From Enoplolaimus lenunculus (Eukaryota > Nematoda > Enoplea > Enoplida > Thoracostomopsidae): 64,000 nucleotides of DNA. The stretch covers positions 1 through 64,000 of the forward strand of contig JASANG010001319.1 in the NCBI GenBank assembly GCA_030248215.1. The letters run 5' to 3'. Positions 46,543 through 59,900 of the stretch are shown here, piece after piece. Each line of letters begins with the position of its first letter. Position 1 is the stretch's first letter. The notes under the pieces were generated by a model, which was not told where the DNA came from, did not search any database, and saw only the letters and a program-made list of their open reading frames with translations. Made by a program: the position numbers and the translations under genes.

Positions 46543-46624
46543 TGCAAAATTTTACTACAGAAATTGCCGGAACCTCCGGCAAAAAATCTACCGGAACAGG
46601 AAGCAGACCTCCGGTTGTGCCCTG

Positions 46625-49317
46625 CTAGTTATAACGTGAACCCCGCACAAGCTTAAAAATAGAACGCTATACGTTTACTTCATTTCTTAAAACATTTAAA
46701 AGTATAAACAAAGCAATTCAACAGATTTCAACCTAAGTACACGACGCACAGTAAAGAAATACCCAAACGATGAATTTTGCTCCTTACATGCACCTGTAAC
46801 GCTGGTAAATTTAGAAACCGTCAATTGTAAAAATACAGGAAGCGCAATCAGAAAGGAATCAATAAAAAGTATTTCTGAATTTATTCAGAGAAGTATTTTC
46901 TGTGGCAAATCTGAAAAGTTTTTCTGTTTCATTCGTTTGATAGAAAACGTTTTGCAACAGTCATAGTTTTTGGGTTTAATCAAAACTAATTCAAAATTTC
47001 ATTCGGTGCGCTAAACCGATTTTCCAAAGCCAAAAACGACACAATTCAACTGAGCACTTCGCCTCGCTTTAAAAATAGTCTTCTTATGCTTATTATTTTT
47101 CTTGAAACAAATGCCTTATATGGTTGTTAACTACAGTTCAGACCCAAACATTAACATCCAACAGTGCAACAAAATGCAGAATAAAACAGCAAAAAGTTCA
47201 AATATTAAAATTGTAAATATTTAACGACAAACAGTCAACAGTTTTACTGCCCAGTTTTACCTTTTCAATCCGGATAACTGTAATAAACGCTGCGGACCAT
47301 GTTACGCTGAGGACCGTCCTGCTGTCCCGGGACACCAAAAAGGCTGCTTTAATGTGTATGTGCATATGTACATATATATTTATATTTTATTTGGGTATGT
47401 CGAATCTTCGTTTTAAAATAACCAATTTCGAATCTAATCACCAACTTTAAACTGGTTGTTTCCGGTCGACAAGTTTCAATTTTTCCTGTTTTCAATAAAT
47501 ACCACATTTAAAAATATTCGCATTTGAATATTAAACTCGCAAACACCAATATTGTTTTGGTCTATAATCACAATACTTTGGTACAGATTTGCAGCAATTC
47601 TTGCTGTCCGGCGTGTATTGTTGAAAAAAGGGGCCTTAGTTTTAACGGCAAAATCCGGTGGGTCTATGATAGCTGGATGCATACACGCTAAAATTTGAAC
47701 ACCACAATCGGAATTTCAAAAAAAACAGGTTCATTACTCTCATAGCTCGACATTATATTAATTAGTAATTCAGACATCGGATTATCCAATTAATATTCAG
47801 CCAACCTCATATATAAACATGTGTTGCTGCCACGGTGCAACCGAAATTCCTTGACGTTCCGGTTCCGGTAAATTTTAACCCAGAATTAAAAATTCCGGTA
47901 CTAAATTTTGGTCGGTCGAAATTACGATACTTTACTAAAAATGACTATAGAAATTAAGTAATTTCTATTCGTATAGCATATAAACCTTGACAATCGCCGA
48001 AAATAAACCATCTAATGTAGATTTCGCTTCCGTAGATTATGAAAATCTGAAATACAACAGATAAAGCGATTACCTATCTCCAACTAAGGGTTATTACACA
48101 AATCACTTTGCAAAACGAAAATTAAAACGAAGTTTTCGGTGGCATGTATTTTTCGTTTCCTGGTTCCGTTTCCAGTTAATTTTTTCAAATTTCGGTTCCG
48201 GTAAACTGCAATTCCGGTTGCACCCTGGTTGCTGCTAACGTTCATGTCGAATGACCCAAAACCTGGATGCGCTGTACTCAAAGACATATACTAAACAGCA
48301 ATTTCGTGCACATAGAATACATTAAACTTGAAACACACTGTGAAAAACCATTTTAACTCAACGTAATGGCAGTTGTATATTATGTATTAGTATTCAAAAA
48401 CTTCTACGCATTTTTCTAAGAAACACCATCGGTACCTGTTTAGTTCCATTCTCAGCTTATAATTTCGAATGTTGGGTTAAATTGAGCAAAAAATGACTAA
48501 TAAAAAACGTTTACCTTTCAGATCCCACAACAGCTTTGTACAGCTACGTATTATGCTTTCAACCAACCATGTAACTGAATCGATTTGCTTGTAAATTTTT
48601 AATCTTTATTAACTCTTACGTATACTTATTGTTTCGCTAATTTACCACCGTACCGTATGCTGCAAAGAGATAAAACCTATTAAAAATACACAATTGCATT
48701 ACTTGAAGCACTAAACTGACTCAAGATTACCGATTAAAACTTGAGCCCACTCCTCACCGAGACCAGAAGTCGTCGATTCAGCAAATACATGACTGTATTG
48801 TTAAAATAAGTAACAGTTGATTAATAAAATTTCTGTGTGAAACTATGAAATTTCATAGTTACGCAATAATTACGAGCTGATACTCTGAAAAAACAAACAA
48901 AATATGGAAAACACTAAAAACTACAAAAAAGTATTAGAAATCCTTTATTTTTAAAATCATTAATTTTTTCGGTGATGACCAATAATTTTCTTTGCCGGTT
49001 TCGGTACTTAAGTCTCGGTGTCGGTTTATAACCAAGATCGTCCATCCCTGCATGTCGCCATACAACATTATAATATTTGAACGATACAATGCTATTAGCG
49101 GAATAGAGCTCGCACATAAAGTTTCAATTATATAACAACAAAATTCTAGTTGGTAACAGATCCAACAACTTTTGACCCATCATAGCTACATATGTAGTTA
49201 TAGATCTTCAAACAATTCAATATTTATAGAATGTTTACTTTTCAACTGGCGACAGGTGCTTAACACATCTGAGAATAACGGCTCTAGGTTATAGTCTCGA
49301 CACATTTCGCATCAAAT
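46625..49317. other. Intergenic stretch with one hAT MITE
   Basis: No gene recognised. It holds a hAT MITE at 47,831-48,227. A block at about 46,855-46,935 (AAAAGTATTTCTGAATTTAT) is shared with about 63,750-63,810, a dispersed repeat of unknown type. A piece near 48,980-49,045 (CTTTGCCGGTTTCGGTACTT) may be hAT MITE debris. The distal part is presumably the 3' UTR of the RPRD2-like gene. Confidence 0.6.
47831..48227. mobile_element. hAT-type MITE with perfect 8-bp target duplication
   Basis: 397 bp, starting CACGGTGCAACCGAAATTCC and ending AATTCCGGTTGCACCCTG. GTTGCTGC lies on both sides (47,823-47,830 and 48,228-48,235). Size and sequence are close to 35,395-35,792 and 56,635-56,978. Confidence 0.93.
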
Positions 49318-50909
49318 TCAAATCCGCCGTGGTCCATTTGTAGCAGCTGCGGGGGTACGTTGCTGTCCCAAAGAATACTGACTGGAATATGAAGCCTGAT
49401 GTGTCGTGACACCAGCAGGAGGCAATCCTGATCCAGGCTGCCAATAGTATGGCGCTGTATTGGGTGGTTGCGTCGCTCGAACAAAACCAGCAGGGGGTCC
49501 TGCAGACCCAACAGGAATAGGAGGGGGCATACATTGGCCGTGGCCGCTGCCATTTAGCATCGGGCCAGGCGGCCTACCAAATCTCGGTGGTGTACCGTAT
49601 GTCACTTGCGACGGTAGAGGTGGTCCGAATCGTTGTTGATGCGGTTGCAGTTGCATTGATGGCGACTGTTGAAATTCAAGCGTAGGTGAAGGCGTTCCTC
49701 CGCTACTATTGCTACCTGGTATATGACCACCACTGCTAGAACTACTAGCAGTAGGGGTCATATACGGCATCTGAGACGGACCTGGTCCAGGAAAATTACT
49801 ACTGCTTGCAACTGCAACTGGCGAACTGCTCACAACATGCGATCCTCCAGGCCGTGGCGGTGGCATTGGCATATGCTGATAGCTCGAGCTCGCCGGAATG
49901 GGCGGTGGTGGAGGCGGTGGCTGGGGAGGTGACAAACCAACTGGAGGGCGGGGGCCTGAAAGGCCCACGGAAGCGACAATCGGTTGGCCAACTGGCAATC
50001 GAACAGAAGGCGGATGCGGTTGATAACCAGGACTCGTTGCAATTTGATCTTCAGTTGAAAGTTGTTGAGGTGGTCTACCTACAGGCGGCACCACGCTACC
50101 ACGATGATTGACAGCTACAAAAACTTGTTGTTGTTGTTGTTGTTGCAGTGACATCGCAGTTTGAGACGTTGAATAATTTTGGAGATTTGTTGGATGTTGA
50201 GACTGATGTGGTTGTGGCTGATACTGAAACTGCATTTGACTACTAACAGGTACACCATTATTACTATTACTACCACTGGTTACCACCGGTACCGAAGTCG
50301 AAAATCCAAGTGCTGGCGACATAGGAACGCCTTGTGGCGAAACCGCAAACCCACTGGTAGTTCCTGGTATAGCTTGCTGGCTAGGATGAGAAAAGTACGC
50401 ATGTTGCTGGCTAGGATGACCTGTAGCAAAACTTACCTGCCCCTGGCTGGTACAGGCACCGGCATACGAACTGCTATTCGGCGTCACTGCAGGAGAAGTA
50501 TTTAGTACAGCGCCTGACTGATGTGGCTGAAGTCCTTGAACGTTAGGAGGCCTCGTTAAAGGATCACCACTACTACTACTAGCAAAAGCAGCTGAACCGT
50601 TTTGGATTGAAGCAACACTGCTGTTTGTGGTTGCAAAATTTTGAGATGGTGTTGGAATTACGTCGACACCTGGCGGTGCTAGATCGTCTTCTTCCGTTGT
50701 AACAATTTGCATATTAGTATTGTTGCCATTGTTGTTGTCGTTGCTGTTGTTGCTGCTGACATCTTTAGTATCTATTGAAAGCCGAGTCAAATTGTTATGA
50801 TTAACGCAGTCCGCTTGAGATACTTTCGAAATTGCTTGTCCAATTGTATCTATCAATATTAAATATTGCAATCCAACACGATTATGTGCGATTCCTAGCT
50901 TATTTATTT
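49318..50909 (-). CDS. RPRD2: RPRD2-like exon 12: Pro/Ser/Gln-rich C-terminal tail
   Basis: About 530 residues of disordered sequence. It includes an Asn-rich patch near the start, poly-Gln before VFVAVNHRGS, a poly-Pro run (LSPPQPPPPPPPIPASS), many SSS clusters and a Gly/Pro-rich end with QASYSSQYSLGQQR. The acceptor is CGAAATGACAG (ending 50,910), which joins exon 11 in phase 1 to read T-E-INKLGIAHNRVG. The ATG at 50,916 lies upstream of this acceptor and is intronic in the model. The stop is at 49,318-49,320. Confidence 0.85.
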
Positions 50910-53900
50910 CTGTCATTTCGAAAACATCACTGGAAAATCATCAGATATCGACCGACTAGCGTATAGAAACCAACTATAGCGAATAGAGCGCGTCCTTGCA
51001 TCTATTTGTTACTCTCATTTTCAAATCAAAACAAATTAGCAAAGAATACTGTATCAAAAAATATTACCAGGTCCGTTAACATTTTCCGAGCCGGTGTTCG
51101 GCATATGACGCCCCAAAAATTCCACAGACTCCGATTGATCATCATTCACAGGCGCTAAAGCATAGGAACCCGATAAAGAACAAAAAACCACGGTCCATGT
51201 TAACTATACGAGCCTGCTCACTAACCTTCGTCTAAACATAAAATTAAACATAATCTGACAGCCACTACCTCCTCAAATCTCATAGTGGCTAGGCCTCGTT
51301 AATTAACATGGGAAAAATGACCATTAACACGAATATTCTGATCAATTGTGTGTAACAACGTTTAACATGTTTACAATAGTTTAAAGCAAATAACCGGTTT
51401 TCAAATTTAGCGATAATGCAAATAAACGTCATTTCACTATCGCAAACATTAGTAGTTCGGCCGATTCCGAAACTGGCCAACACGCATTTCAAACTACGAC
51501 TCTAGAAACCAAGTTCTCAACTGTGTACTGCACCTGTCACTAAATACAAATTGTCATAGCTTTTCACAATGCCAACCGCAGTAGCGATATAGCGATATCA
51601 ATCTCAAAATTAGCACAAAATTAAACAAAATACAATTCTTAAAAATGCTCACAATCTTTAACATCACCTTTACCCGAGCTGGTAAAGTCGGCTGCTGTTG
51701 ATTTTTGTCATAATTTCCAAAACTGAAACCCTACCTTGTGTCAAAATTTTCGAAGCAGCGGCAGATAAGATCGCAAACTAAACTTTAAAAGCGGTGGTAT
51801 CATTTTTAAAAATTTCAATGTCTTTCATCCACGTACAACAACTTAATGCCTTTTGACAATATTAAAGAATCTCAGTGCTACATATCATGTTGCATCATTG
51901 TCCGCAAAACTACTGTGCAACGTTGGAAGTTATCGTAGATCAATTTGCAAACAAATTTGAGACTTGCGGCGCCGTATAACACCGGACGACAAGCATAGTA
52001 TTATCCTAATACTGCTTACCGGTTTGTCTCGCCACCGGCTGTCCGCCCGGTTCATTTTCATTACCACTGCTGTCTGTTGCTGGTATTCCAAACGATTTCG
52101 CAACCATAGATACAGCTTGAATGAGATCGAGACCGTTTTTGCTTTTGCCAATCAATTCAAACGCCGCGCTAGCCACCGAAGTTGCCATACCTGTTGTAAT
52201 TTGTGTTGTTGTTGCTGCTGCTGTCATTGTTGAATGTTGTTGTTGTTCTTGACTAGCGGCAGAACATTCAGCAACCATTGCAAGCGCTTCTTGAGTAATA
52301 TCATCAGGCGTTGAAATACTAGCACCTGCTTCATTTGAAATTGTTGCTGGCAACGAATCAACAAAATCTGAACGTCTTACTTCACCCGTTATACCAACGT
52401 CGTTATCTGATGCTGCGGCAGATGATGCTCTCTAAATAGTAGAATGTAATTGAACAAACGCGCTACGCGCAGTTGAATAAAAGCTCGTATTCTCAAGCAA
52501 ACGTTATATATCATAAACCTCGCTATATACGTAAAAGTACTATGATCTCTGAAAATTTTTATTTATGATTTTAGTTTCAATGCAGTGCAATTTCGTTCCT
52601 TTTTGCAAACTATTCTCAACTTCATTTAGCATAGAGTACGTATCATATTAAATTTGTCCTAGTTCTTGCAACTTTGAAACCAGCGAAGAATAACAAACTC
52701 AATAATAACTCACATAACGAATTTAGCAGATAATCCACGATTTCACTGATTCCGAATCTAATCCAACTTTACTGAATTCGAACCTTAACTTCGAAAAAAC
52801 TACTTCAAATATACCTCATCATCAGCAGCGTATCGGACACCCTGAGCAATAAGCATTAAAAGGATTTTAAAACAGTACAATTACGAGACACTCTGGGTTT
52901 AACTAATGCTTACCATATGACCACCTTCAGATCCAGTACTTCCTGCTGGTGAATTCATCATATTGCTATTCAAAAAACTTTGATTGAGCATAATATTCAC
53001 ACCTAAAACCCAATTTATAGCAAGGTGTAAATGCTAAAATTGTTTAATATTTCCATTTAGTGTGGCCCCTAGCATGTGTTGCATGTTGGGGATAGGCGAG
53101 GTGCAAACACAATTGTGATTCCGGCTACGGTTCTGATCCAAACCACTTTCGATCCCTATTCCAATTCCAGGCAAAATCGGAATCCGGATAACAAATTTTT
53201 CGATATACAATTTTTTATTCCAATTCATATTCTGATCTAATTCAGTTCAGTTTGTCATTCTAGTGAAACATAGGCCTTGCATTATTCAAACCAAGAGTGG
53301 ATGATGCATACTTCAACAAGAGTATGCAACTGGGTACATTCAGTGTAGAAAAGAATGTACTCGGCACGCGGTGCGTTTTTACCCTACTACCTTTATTTAG
53401 GGGGGTACAACCTGTGAGAACCATGACACTTTATGCATCCGATAACAAAAATTGCTCCACTTATAATTTAATTCAGGGTTATTGCATGTGACAACGACCC
53501 CCTCTCTAAACAAGTGAGGTCGGCCAAAAACGCAACGCCAAGTGGTACATTTTGCACCACGCGGAACCCCAAGAGTTGCACACTCTTGTATCATGCACTC
53601 TTGTTCGAACTAACCAAATTATGCCCTTCGAAATCCGGCACGTTTTTTGCAGACGATTTTGTCCTACTTGTAATTAAAGCTAAGATCAGAGCCCGTATTC
53701 TCAAATGTGTGTAGCAGATATCACCAGTTGGTGATAGGTCTTGTAAGTTTGGAACCAGCGCGTGGTGAAGATCGAAACTCAGCACATTGTTCGCGTTTGA
53801 TTTTCTCTACTTCTGTACCAATTTTGAGATCTGCAATTGCAGATGTTCGTCAGTTTGAAAACCTATCGCAAACTGATGATAGGTGCTATATGCATTTGAG

Positions 53901-56900
53901 AATATGGGCCCATAGCTGCAGCAGATCGCTTGCTTAAAATCCGTATTATAACTGGCGAAGGCCGACCTGTTACACCCAGTTGAACTGTTACCCCAGGTTA
54001 AAATTTTAAAATGAAGCGACTAAGCATACTGTAGTAAAATACGTAATCTTACCCGCAGTAGCACCATCATCGTCTTCAATTTCCATCGCTTCCACACCAT
54101 TAGCATCTCTGGATGTTGCAGCCACTTTCGACACTGAAACATTACAGATAAATTAAAATGGTTTAGTGATTCCTTACGTATGATACTCCGCGCACCAAAC
54201 TATTTAAGTTCCCAATACTTAAATTTCCTTCATTCGTCCAACAGCTGCCTTTGGCCACTATATTATTTCTGATTATAGCGTTTACTCTATTTGAAAAATA
54301 AGTTAAATTCCAGCATAACAAAGCAAATAAAGTTGGTCTGCTGAAAACGAATATTTATGTTCAACATTAATTATCTTATCTATTTTGGACAAGTTTTGAT
54401 TTTAAATCAACCCAATATCCACAAAATGTTCCCCATTTTTTAATTCATAGTCGCAAAACTAACTTTTCGCTGCGACGGCTTCCACGCCGTCCGCGAACGG
54501 ATCTTCGCCGGGAGTTGGAGACGGAGCGTCCCGTGGTGGACTGCCAATGATAACTGCCGCTGAGCCAGAACCACCACTCGGCGCATTTACAGGCAACGAC
54601 GGTTTGATAGTGTCCAGGTTTTGTTTCACTTGCGTAATCCGCTCACCAAACATTCGGTAGGCCTGAAAATGACAAAACCAACAACACTCGAATAAAAAAT
54701 GTAAATGCTAAACATCACTACGAATAAGCAACTAATATTTGCAAGTATTAACTTAAGTCTTATAATCTGCAAACAAGATCAAACAATACCGCAAGCAGAA
54801 TTGGTACCCAGTTCCGGTTAAAAGATTCCAACTTCATTGTTGTCGAAATCGAACCCGTATCTAGATACTATATCAACACCCCAGATGATAATAGACACAA
54901 TGCCACCTTTACATTGCACTTCAAATGAGAGAGGTGCACGAGGTCAGTTCATCTTAAGTTGACAAAAAATATGTCGAAAGAGTTTGGGGTAACAACTCTT
55001 CAAATGATATGGCTTCACTGCACAAATAGATGCTTGGAGTTTGTTTCCTAGTACAATCAAACAAAATGCTTTAAGACTGTTTACTAGTATAGTAATCGTA
55101 GTGTAATGTCCACCTATAAGTCTGCACACGTATTTGCCATCTTCCTATCAATATCTTTCTACCTACATACAACAGATATCATGGGTAGTTCTCAAGTAAG
55201 CAATCTAAGTACAAACCTTTTCGACAATAGTCGCTTCAGCCAACTGCGTATCGTAAAACAATTCCGACTGTTCAAGTAACAACAATAAATTTTTACGCTG
55301 CTGTAAATGGCGTTCGAGTTCAAGAACAAATTCGTGCAACTTTTTCAGCGTGTCTTCAACTTCATTTACAATCTGAGCACCTTGGCCACGATCTAAAAAT
55401 AAAATATTAATCTTGCAAACATACCAAAAGTATGTTGTGAATCAAAACAAACAAGACCAATAGCGGGAGGCGCTATGACACTCTTTAAAAATTTAATTGT
55501 CATCAGGTGCTGTTTCTCATCGCGCACTACTGTGTGCGAATTTCGGACCGGCGCAATACGGCAATTCGTGTACGATGTCGCCGCACAATGACAGATGGTA
55601 CCACACGACAAGAATAACGACATCTTAATTCACATAGCCAGCATTTGAAATACCTTGAAAACAACAAACAATTTTTGCTTTTCTGTCCATTCAACTATCA
55701 GCATTATTACAATTTTGGTACTATACTTACCTTTTAAATGAACTTTTAAATTTTCCCCAATTTCAAAATTGAGCCCTGGCAACAATGACTGCGCACGTTC
55801 AATCGATCGTTCTAAGCTTTGAAATCGCTCTAGCTCCGAAATGAGAGTTTCCGTCTTAAAACAAAACAAAAAATAACTACAACAAATTAATTGCAGCGCA
55901 AGCTGAACACGTTACACACCAAATACGAAAAACAATCCAGTAAGCTGCAGAAAAACATACGTAGCTACTAGATACCACCACATATGTTTCTACTTTATCT
56001 AATACGTACTAACAACAGATATTTCAGTTTTAACAGAACCAACGCGTACTAGCTATATTTGGAGTCAATTTTTCCTGTAAAATAAACGTTTCGTTAATTT
56101 TATTTCTGTCAAAAGCGAAACCGTGAAATTCTGTTTCAAAATCATTTTGTTTTATTGTATTTTTATAATTAACCATAGAAAATCAGCAAAAAGAACAGGT
56201 TCGGCAAGTGCCGAGTTTTCAAAATTAATACTACAAGACGAAAATAGGCAGTATTGTTTTGCAGCTCAAATTCGGCAGACATAAGAAAAAACTCTGCGGA
56301 TCGGTTTGTTTCACTGAAACTCGTAGTGGCCATAATGCTCCTAAACTAAGCTGCCTACCCTGAAATTTTCCAACGTTTTCTCTGTAATTTCGCGAGACGG
56401 TTTTTCCACCGGTTTCTTTTGCGGCTCTAAAATTATAACAGCACAAATCAGTATCGTATACTAAACATTGAATACATTCCGGAGTGACATATACAAATGC
56501 ACTGGTGAGATTTTCAGGTCGCTTCTTGAAAATCATGTGAAATTTACTAAAAACTTGAACAAAAGTGGTAGAATGTGCGAGTCAAACACAATTCATGCGT
56601 TCGTCTGCAATAAGAAATTATTATTAGCATATGGCAGGGTGCAACCGGAATTACAATTTATCGGAACCGGAAAATGAAAAATAGATGCAAGCAAAAGTAA
56701 AATAACCATAGTTAGAATAGGCATTCACTTTATCTGATGTATTTTACATTTTCATAATCCACTGAATCGCAATCTACCTTCGATGGTTTATTTCGGCGAT
56801 TGTCAAGGTTTATATGCTATACGAATGAAATATATTTAATTTTTACCGTAACTTTTTTAGTAAACATATCTTAATCACCACAGACCAAAATTAAATTCCG

Positions 56901-59900
56901 GAACGTTTAATTCACGTAAAATTTTACCGGAACCGGAAGGTCAAAAAATGCCCGAACCGGAATTCCAGATGCACCCTGGCATAGGGCGTTAAAAAGAGAG
57001 AACACAAAAAGACATTTATTCTAAACGAATCTTATTTGGATGCTGGCTTTCTTGTTGCTTTAACAAATCAAGCACCAGATTTTTGTTTATGCGAAAGTTA
57101 TCAAAAAGCACTGTACAGCAGTAATTAAAACATTGAGCATATAAGACGTATTATGCATATTTTCACCAAAACAAGCCATTTTCGAAAAATCACGTACTTA
57201 AGATATTCCACAACTGTTCGTAGTATTCTGGCTCAAAAATTGTTCGCTGCTTCCAAATCCCAAGCGTGCGCTCAATGTTGTGCTTGATTGAATCGTTTCT
57301 AAAAGAAAAACAGACACAAATACAAATAATTAAATCGCCAAATTTCTAACGTCGGTTCGAACAGTAAAGCTCGAAATTTAACACCATATTTTTCCAACAA
57401 TTGCGGCATTCAAGGTACAACGTGTATTTCAGTTGTGGTATAAAAATCAAACATTCTCCCAGTTTAATACTAAATAGGGTGTTATGCTTCGACACAAACA
57501 AAGTAATGTATACCAAAGTTTTCAAACTCAAGCAACTGTGTCATTCAGTTTTTTGTCCAAAATGATGTCAGTCAGTATATAAATTTGAAGTTCATTTGCG
57601 GCCGTTATTTGAAATAAGCATAAACTCATACCGCACAAGCAAAATAGCTTCCTTCAACGACGGTACAAATGCTTTTCGTAACGCGTCAAACTTTTTCTTT
57701 TTCGCCATTTGCACAATATCATTTGCCAAGTAAAACATCGTGAGGCGTTGCTTTGAACGAGCTATAAATTTTAAAGCAAATATATTATTGAGCGAAGGGA
57801 AACTCCGAGCGAAGCTCGGAGTTTCGCGGAGCGTTTTATGTTTTGTACTTGGGGGTCGAAAGGTGGATGTCCGTCCGTCCGTCCGAAAAGAATCTCAGGA
57901 ACGGCTGAACCGATTTTCATAAACTTTTTTTGTTTGAAAGCCAATTATCCTAGGGTGTTAACCTCGCATTGGGGTTTTAAAATTTTAAGCCGTTTATTAG
58001 CTACAGGCTAATTTGCATAATTAATTAAGCCTAAATTAGGACTTTCCACAATATTTTAGAAATTATTTCAATTAGAAGCAATCTAATTTTACCATTAAAG
58101 GGTTTTTGGGTGCGAGAAATCTCCGTAGACTGTTTACAAACCTCCAAAACTGATAATCGAGTTGTTAGCTAATGGATAATTTGCATATTAGCATAGTTTG
58201 TAAGCCTAAATTAGGACTTCATACAATATTTCACTAATTATTAAGGTTAAAAGCAATATAATTTCGGCAATAAAGGGTTTTTAGGTGCGAGGAATTTGAA
58301 TAAATTGTTTACAAGTATCCCAAACCGATAATTGAATAGTTAGCTAATAGCTAATTTACATATTAGCTTAATTGACAAGACAAAACCAGGACTTTTTGAA
58401 TTGTTTCAATAAATATTAGGGTTTACTGAAGGTTTTTGGGTGCGAGGAATCAGAATAAATTGTTTACAAACCTCCAAAACCGATAATTGAATAGTTAGCT
58501 AATAGCTAATTTGCATATTAGCTTAATTGACAAGACAAAATTAGGACTTTTTAAATTATTTCAATAATTATTAGGGTTTACTGAAGGTTTTGGTGCGAGG
58601 AATCTGAATAAATTGTTTACAAACGTCTAAAACCGAAAAACCGATAATTGAGTAGTTAGCTAAGAGATAAATTTGCATATAAAGTATAATTGATAAGCCT
58701 AAAATAGGCGTTTTTACAATGTTTCACGAATTATTAGGGTTACAAGCAATCTAATTTCAGCAATAATGGGTTTTTGGGTGCGAGGAATCTGAATAAATTG
58801 TCTAAAGACCTTTAAAAGCAATTGTCGAATAGTTAGCTAATACATAATTTGCATATTTGCTTAATTGACGAGACAAAATTAGGACTTTGTAAATTATTAC
58901 AATAATTATTAGGGTGGCGGAGGGGTTTTTGGGTGCGAGGAATCCGAGGAAATTGCTTACAAACCTCCAAAACCGATAAATGAATAGTTAGCTAATAACT
59001 AACTTGCATATTACCTTAATTGCTTACGTGTGTTTGAGCTTCGCTCAATAAATGTAGTGCCACTACGACTGGTATATTAGAGGTGTCCCTATGCCAGGAT
59101 TTTTACCAGGGCCGTGGACAAACTCATGGTACCTGCACTAACCGGGGCCAAGTTACAACACGCAATGATTGCGAGATATATACTTAATACGTGTATATAT
59201 ATACATATAAAACAAGAAAAAAAGAAAAAAATCCCAAATTTTAAAAAAATTTTTTTTTGAAAAAATATATAAAAAAAAAAAATATATATATATGGCGGGT
59301 AACAGTATGAAAATAAAAAATACAGTGTACAGTAAATTTTGTGATTTTTCTAGTTAAAAATTGCTTTTAAAAACTGGCTTCGGTTAGGCCATAGCAAATA
59401 ACGTGTTGGCCACAAGATCTCATCTAACCCTAATATATACATATATAATTAATTGGTGATGTATAGAGAGCGAACCCTTTTTAAGTTTAAGTAACTATGC
59501 TAATTTATTAGCCTATAGCTCAAACGACCAGTCATAGATTTTAGAGCCCAATGAGAGTTTAATATCTGAAGATTATCAGCTACTTTTTATGCCAAACCGC
59601 AGTATTATGCCAAACCGCAGTATGGTGTAATTACGAATATACCCACGCAATAATAAGACTGAAAATTAAAATGCGGAGTTTGAAGAAAGATTGAACATGA
59701 ACGTTGGCACAACTCCAATAAATACAATCAGGGTACATCCAGAATTCCTATTTCGATTACAATTCCTACTGAAAAACGGTTCCCATTCCTATTGCAGGTA
59801 TAATCGGACTCGTAATTTTTCATCATTTCTTATTTGTATTATATACACTGCAATTCTGCGAGAAATTTGCCTGCAGTACTGTTTAGGTTTACGTTTCCTA

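Larger units (their letters stand above)
42022..46624. mobile_element. hAT-type MITE interrupted by a LINE
   Basis: The left part (42,022-42,256) starts CAGGGTGCAATCGCAGGTG and has ACTTGCCGGAGG. The right part (46,543-46,624) has ATTGCCGGAACCTCCGGC and ends CCTCCGGTTGTGCCCTG. The uninterrupted relative at 62,427-62,796 carries the same AAATTTATCTGTTT, GCAATATTTTACTACC and GCCGGAACCTC order across the insertion point. Flanking 8-mers (GTAAGGAC and CTAGTTAT) do not match, so no clear hAT duplication remains. Confidence 0.85.

Noticed and set aside
49806-50505. Plus-strand open frames opposite the RPRD2-like last exon
   Set aside because: They are antisense shadows of a GC-richer, low-complexity coding exon.
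50910-50916. ATG at 50,916 as a separate gene start for the 532-codon frame
   Set aside because: A phase-compatible acceptor (ATGACAG) lies inside this frame, and joining to the exon at 52,020 completes an RPRD2-like protein, so the frame is a terminal exon and not a stand-alone gene.
57740-57922. 60-codon plus-strand ORF over RPRD2-like exon 2 and the TIR element
   Set aside because: It spans an antisense exon and transposon end with GTCCGTCCGTCC repeats. A similar repeat-derived peptide would be expected at any copy of the element.
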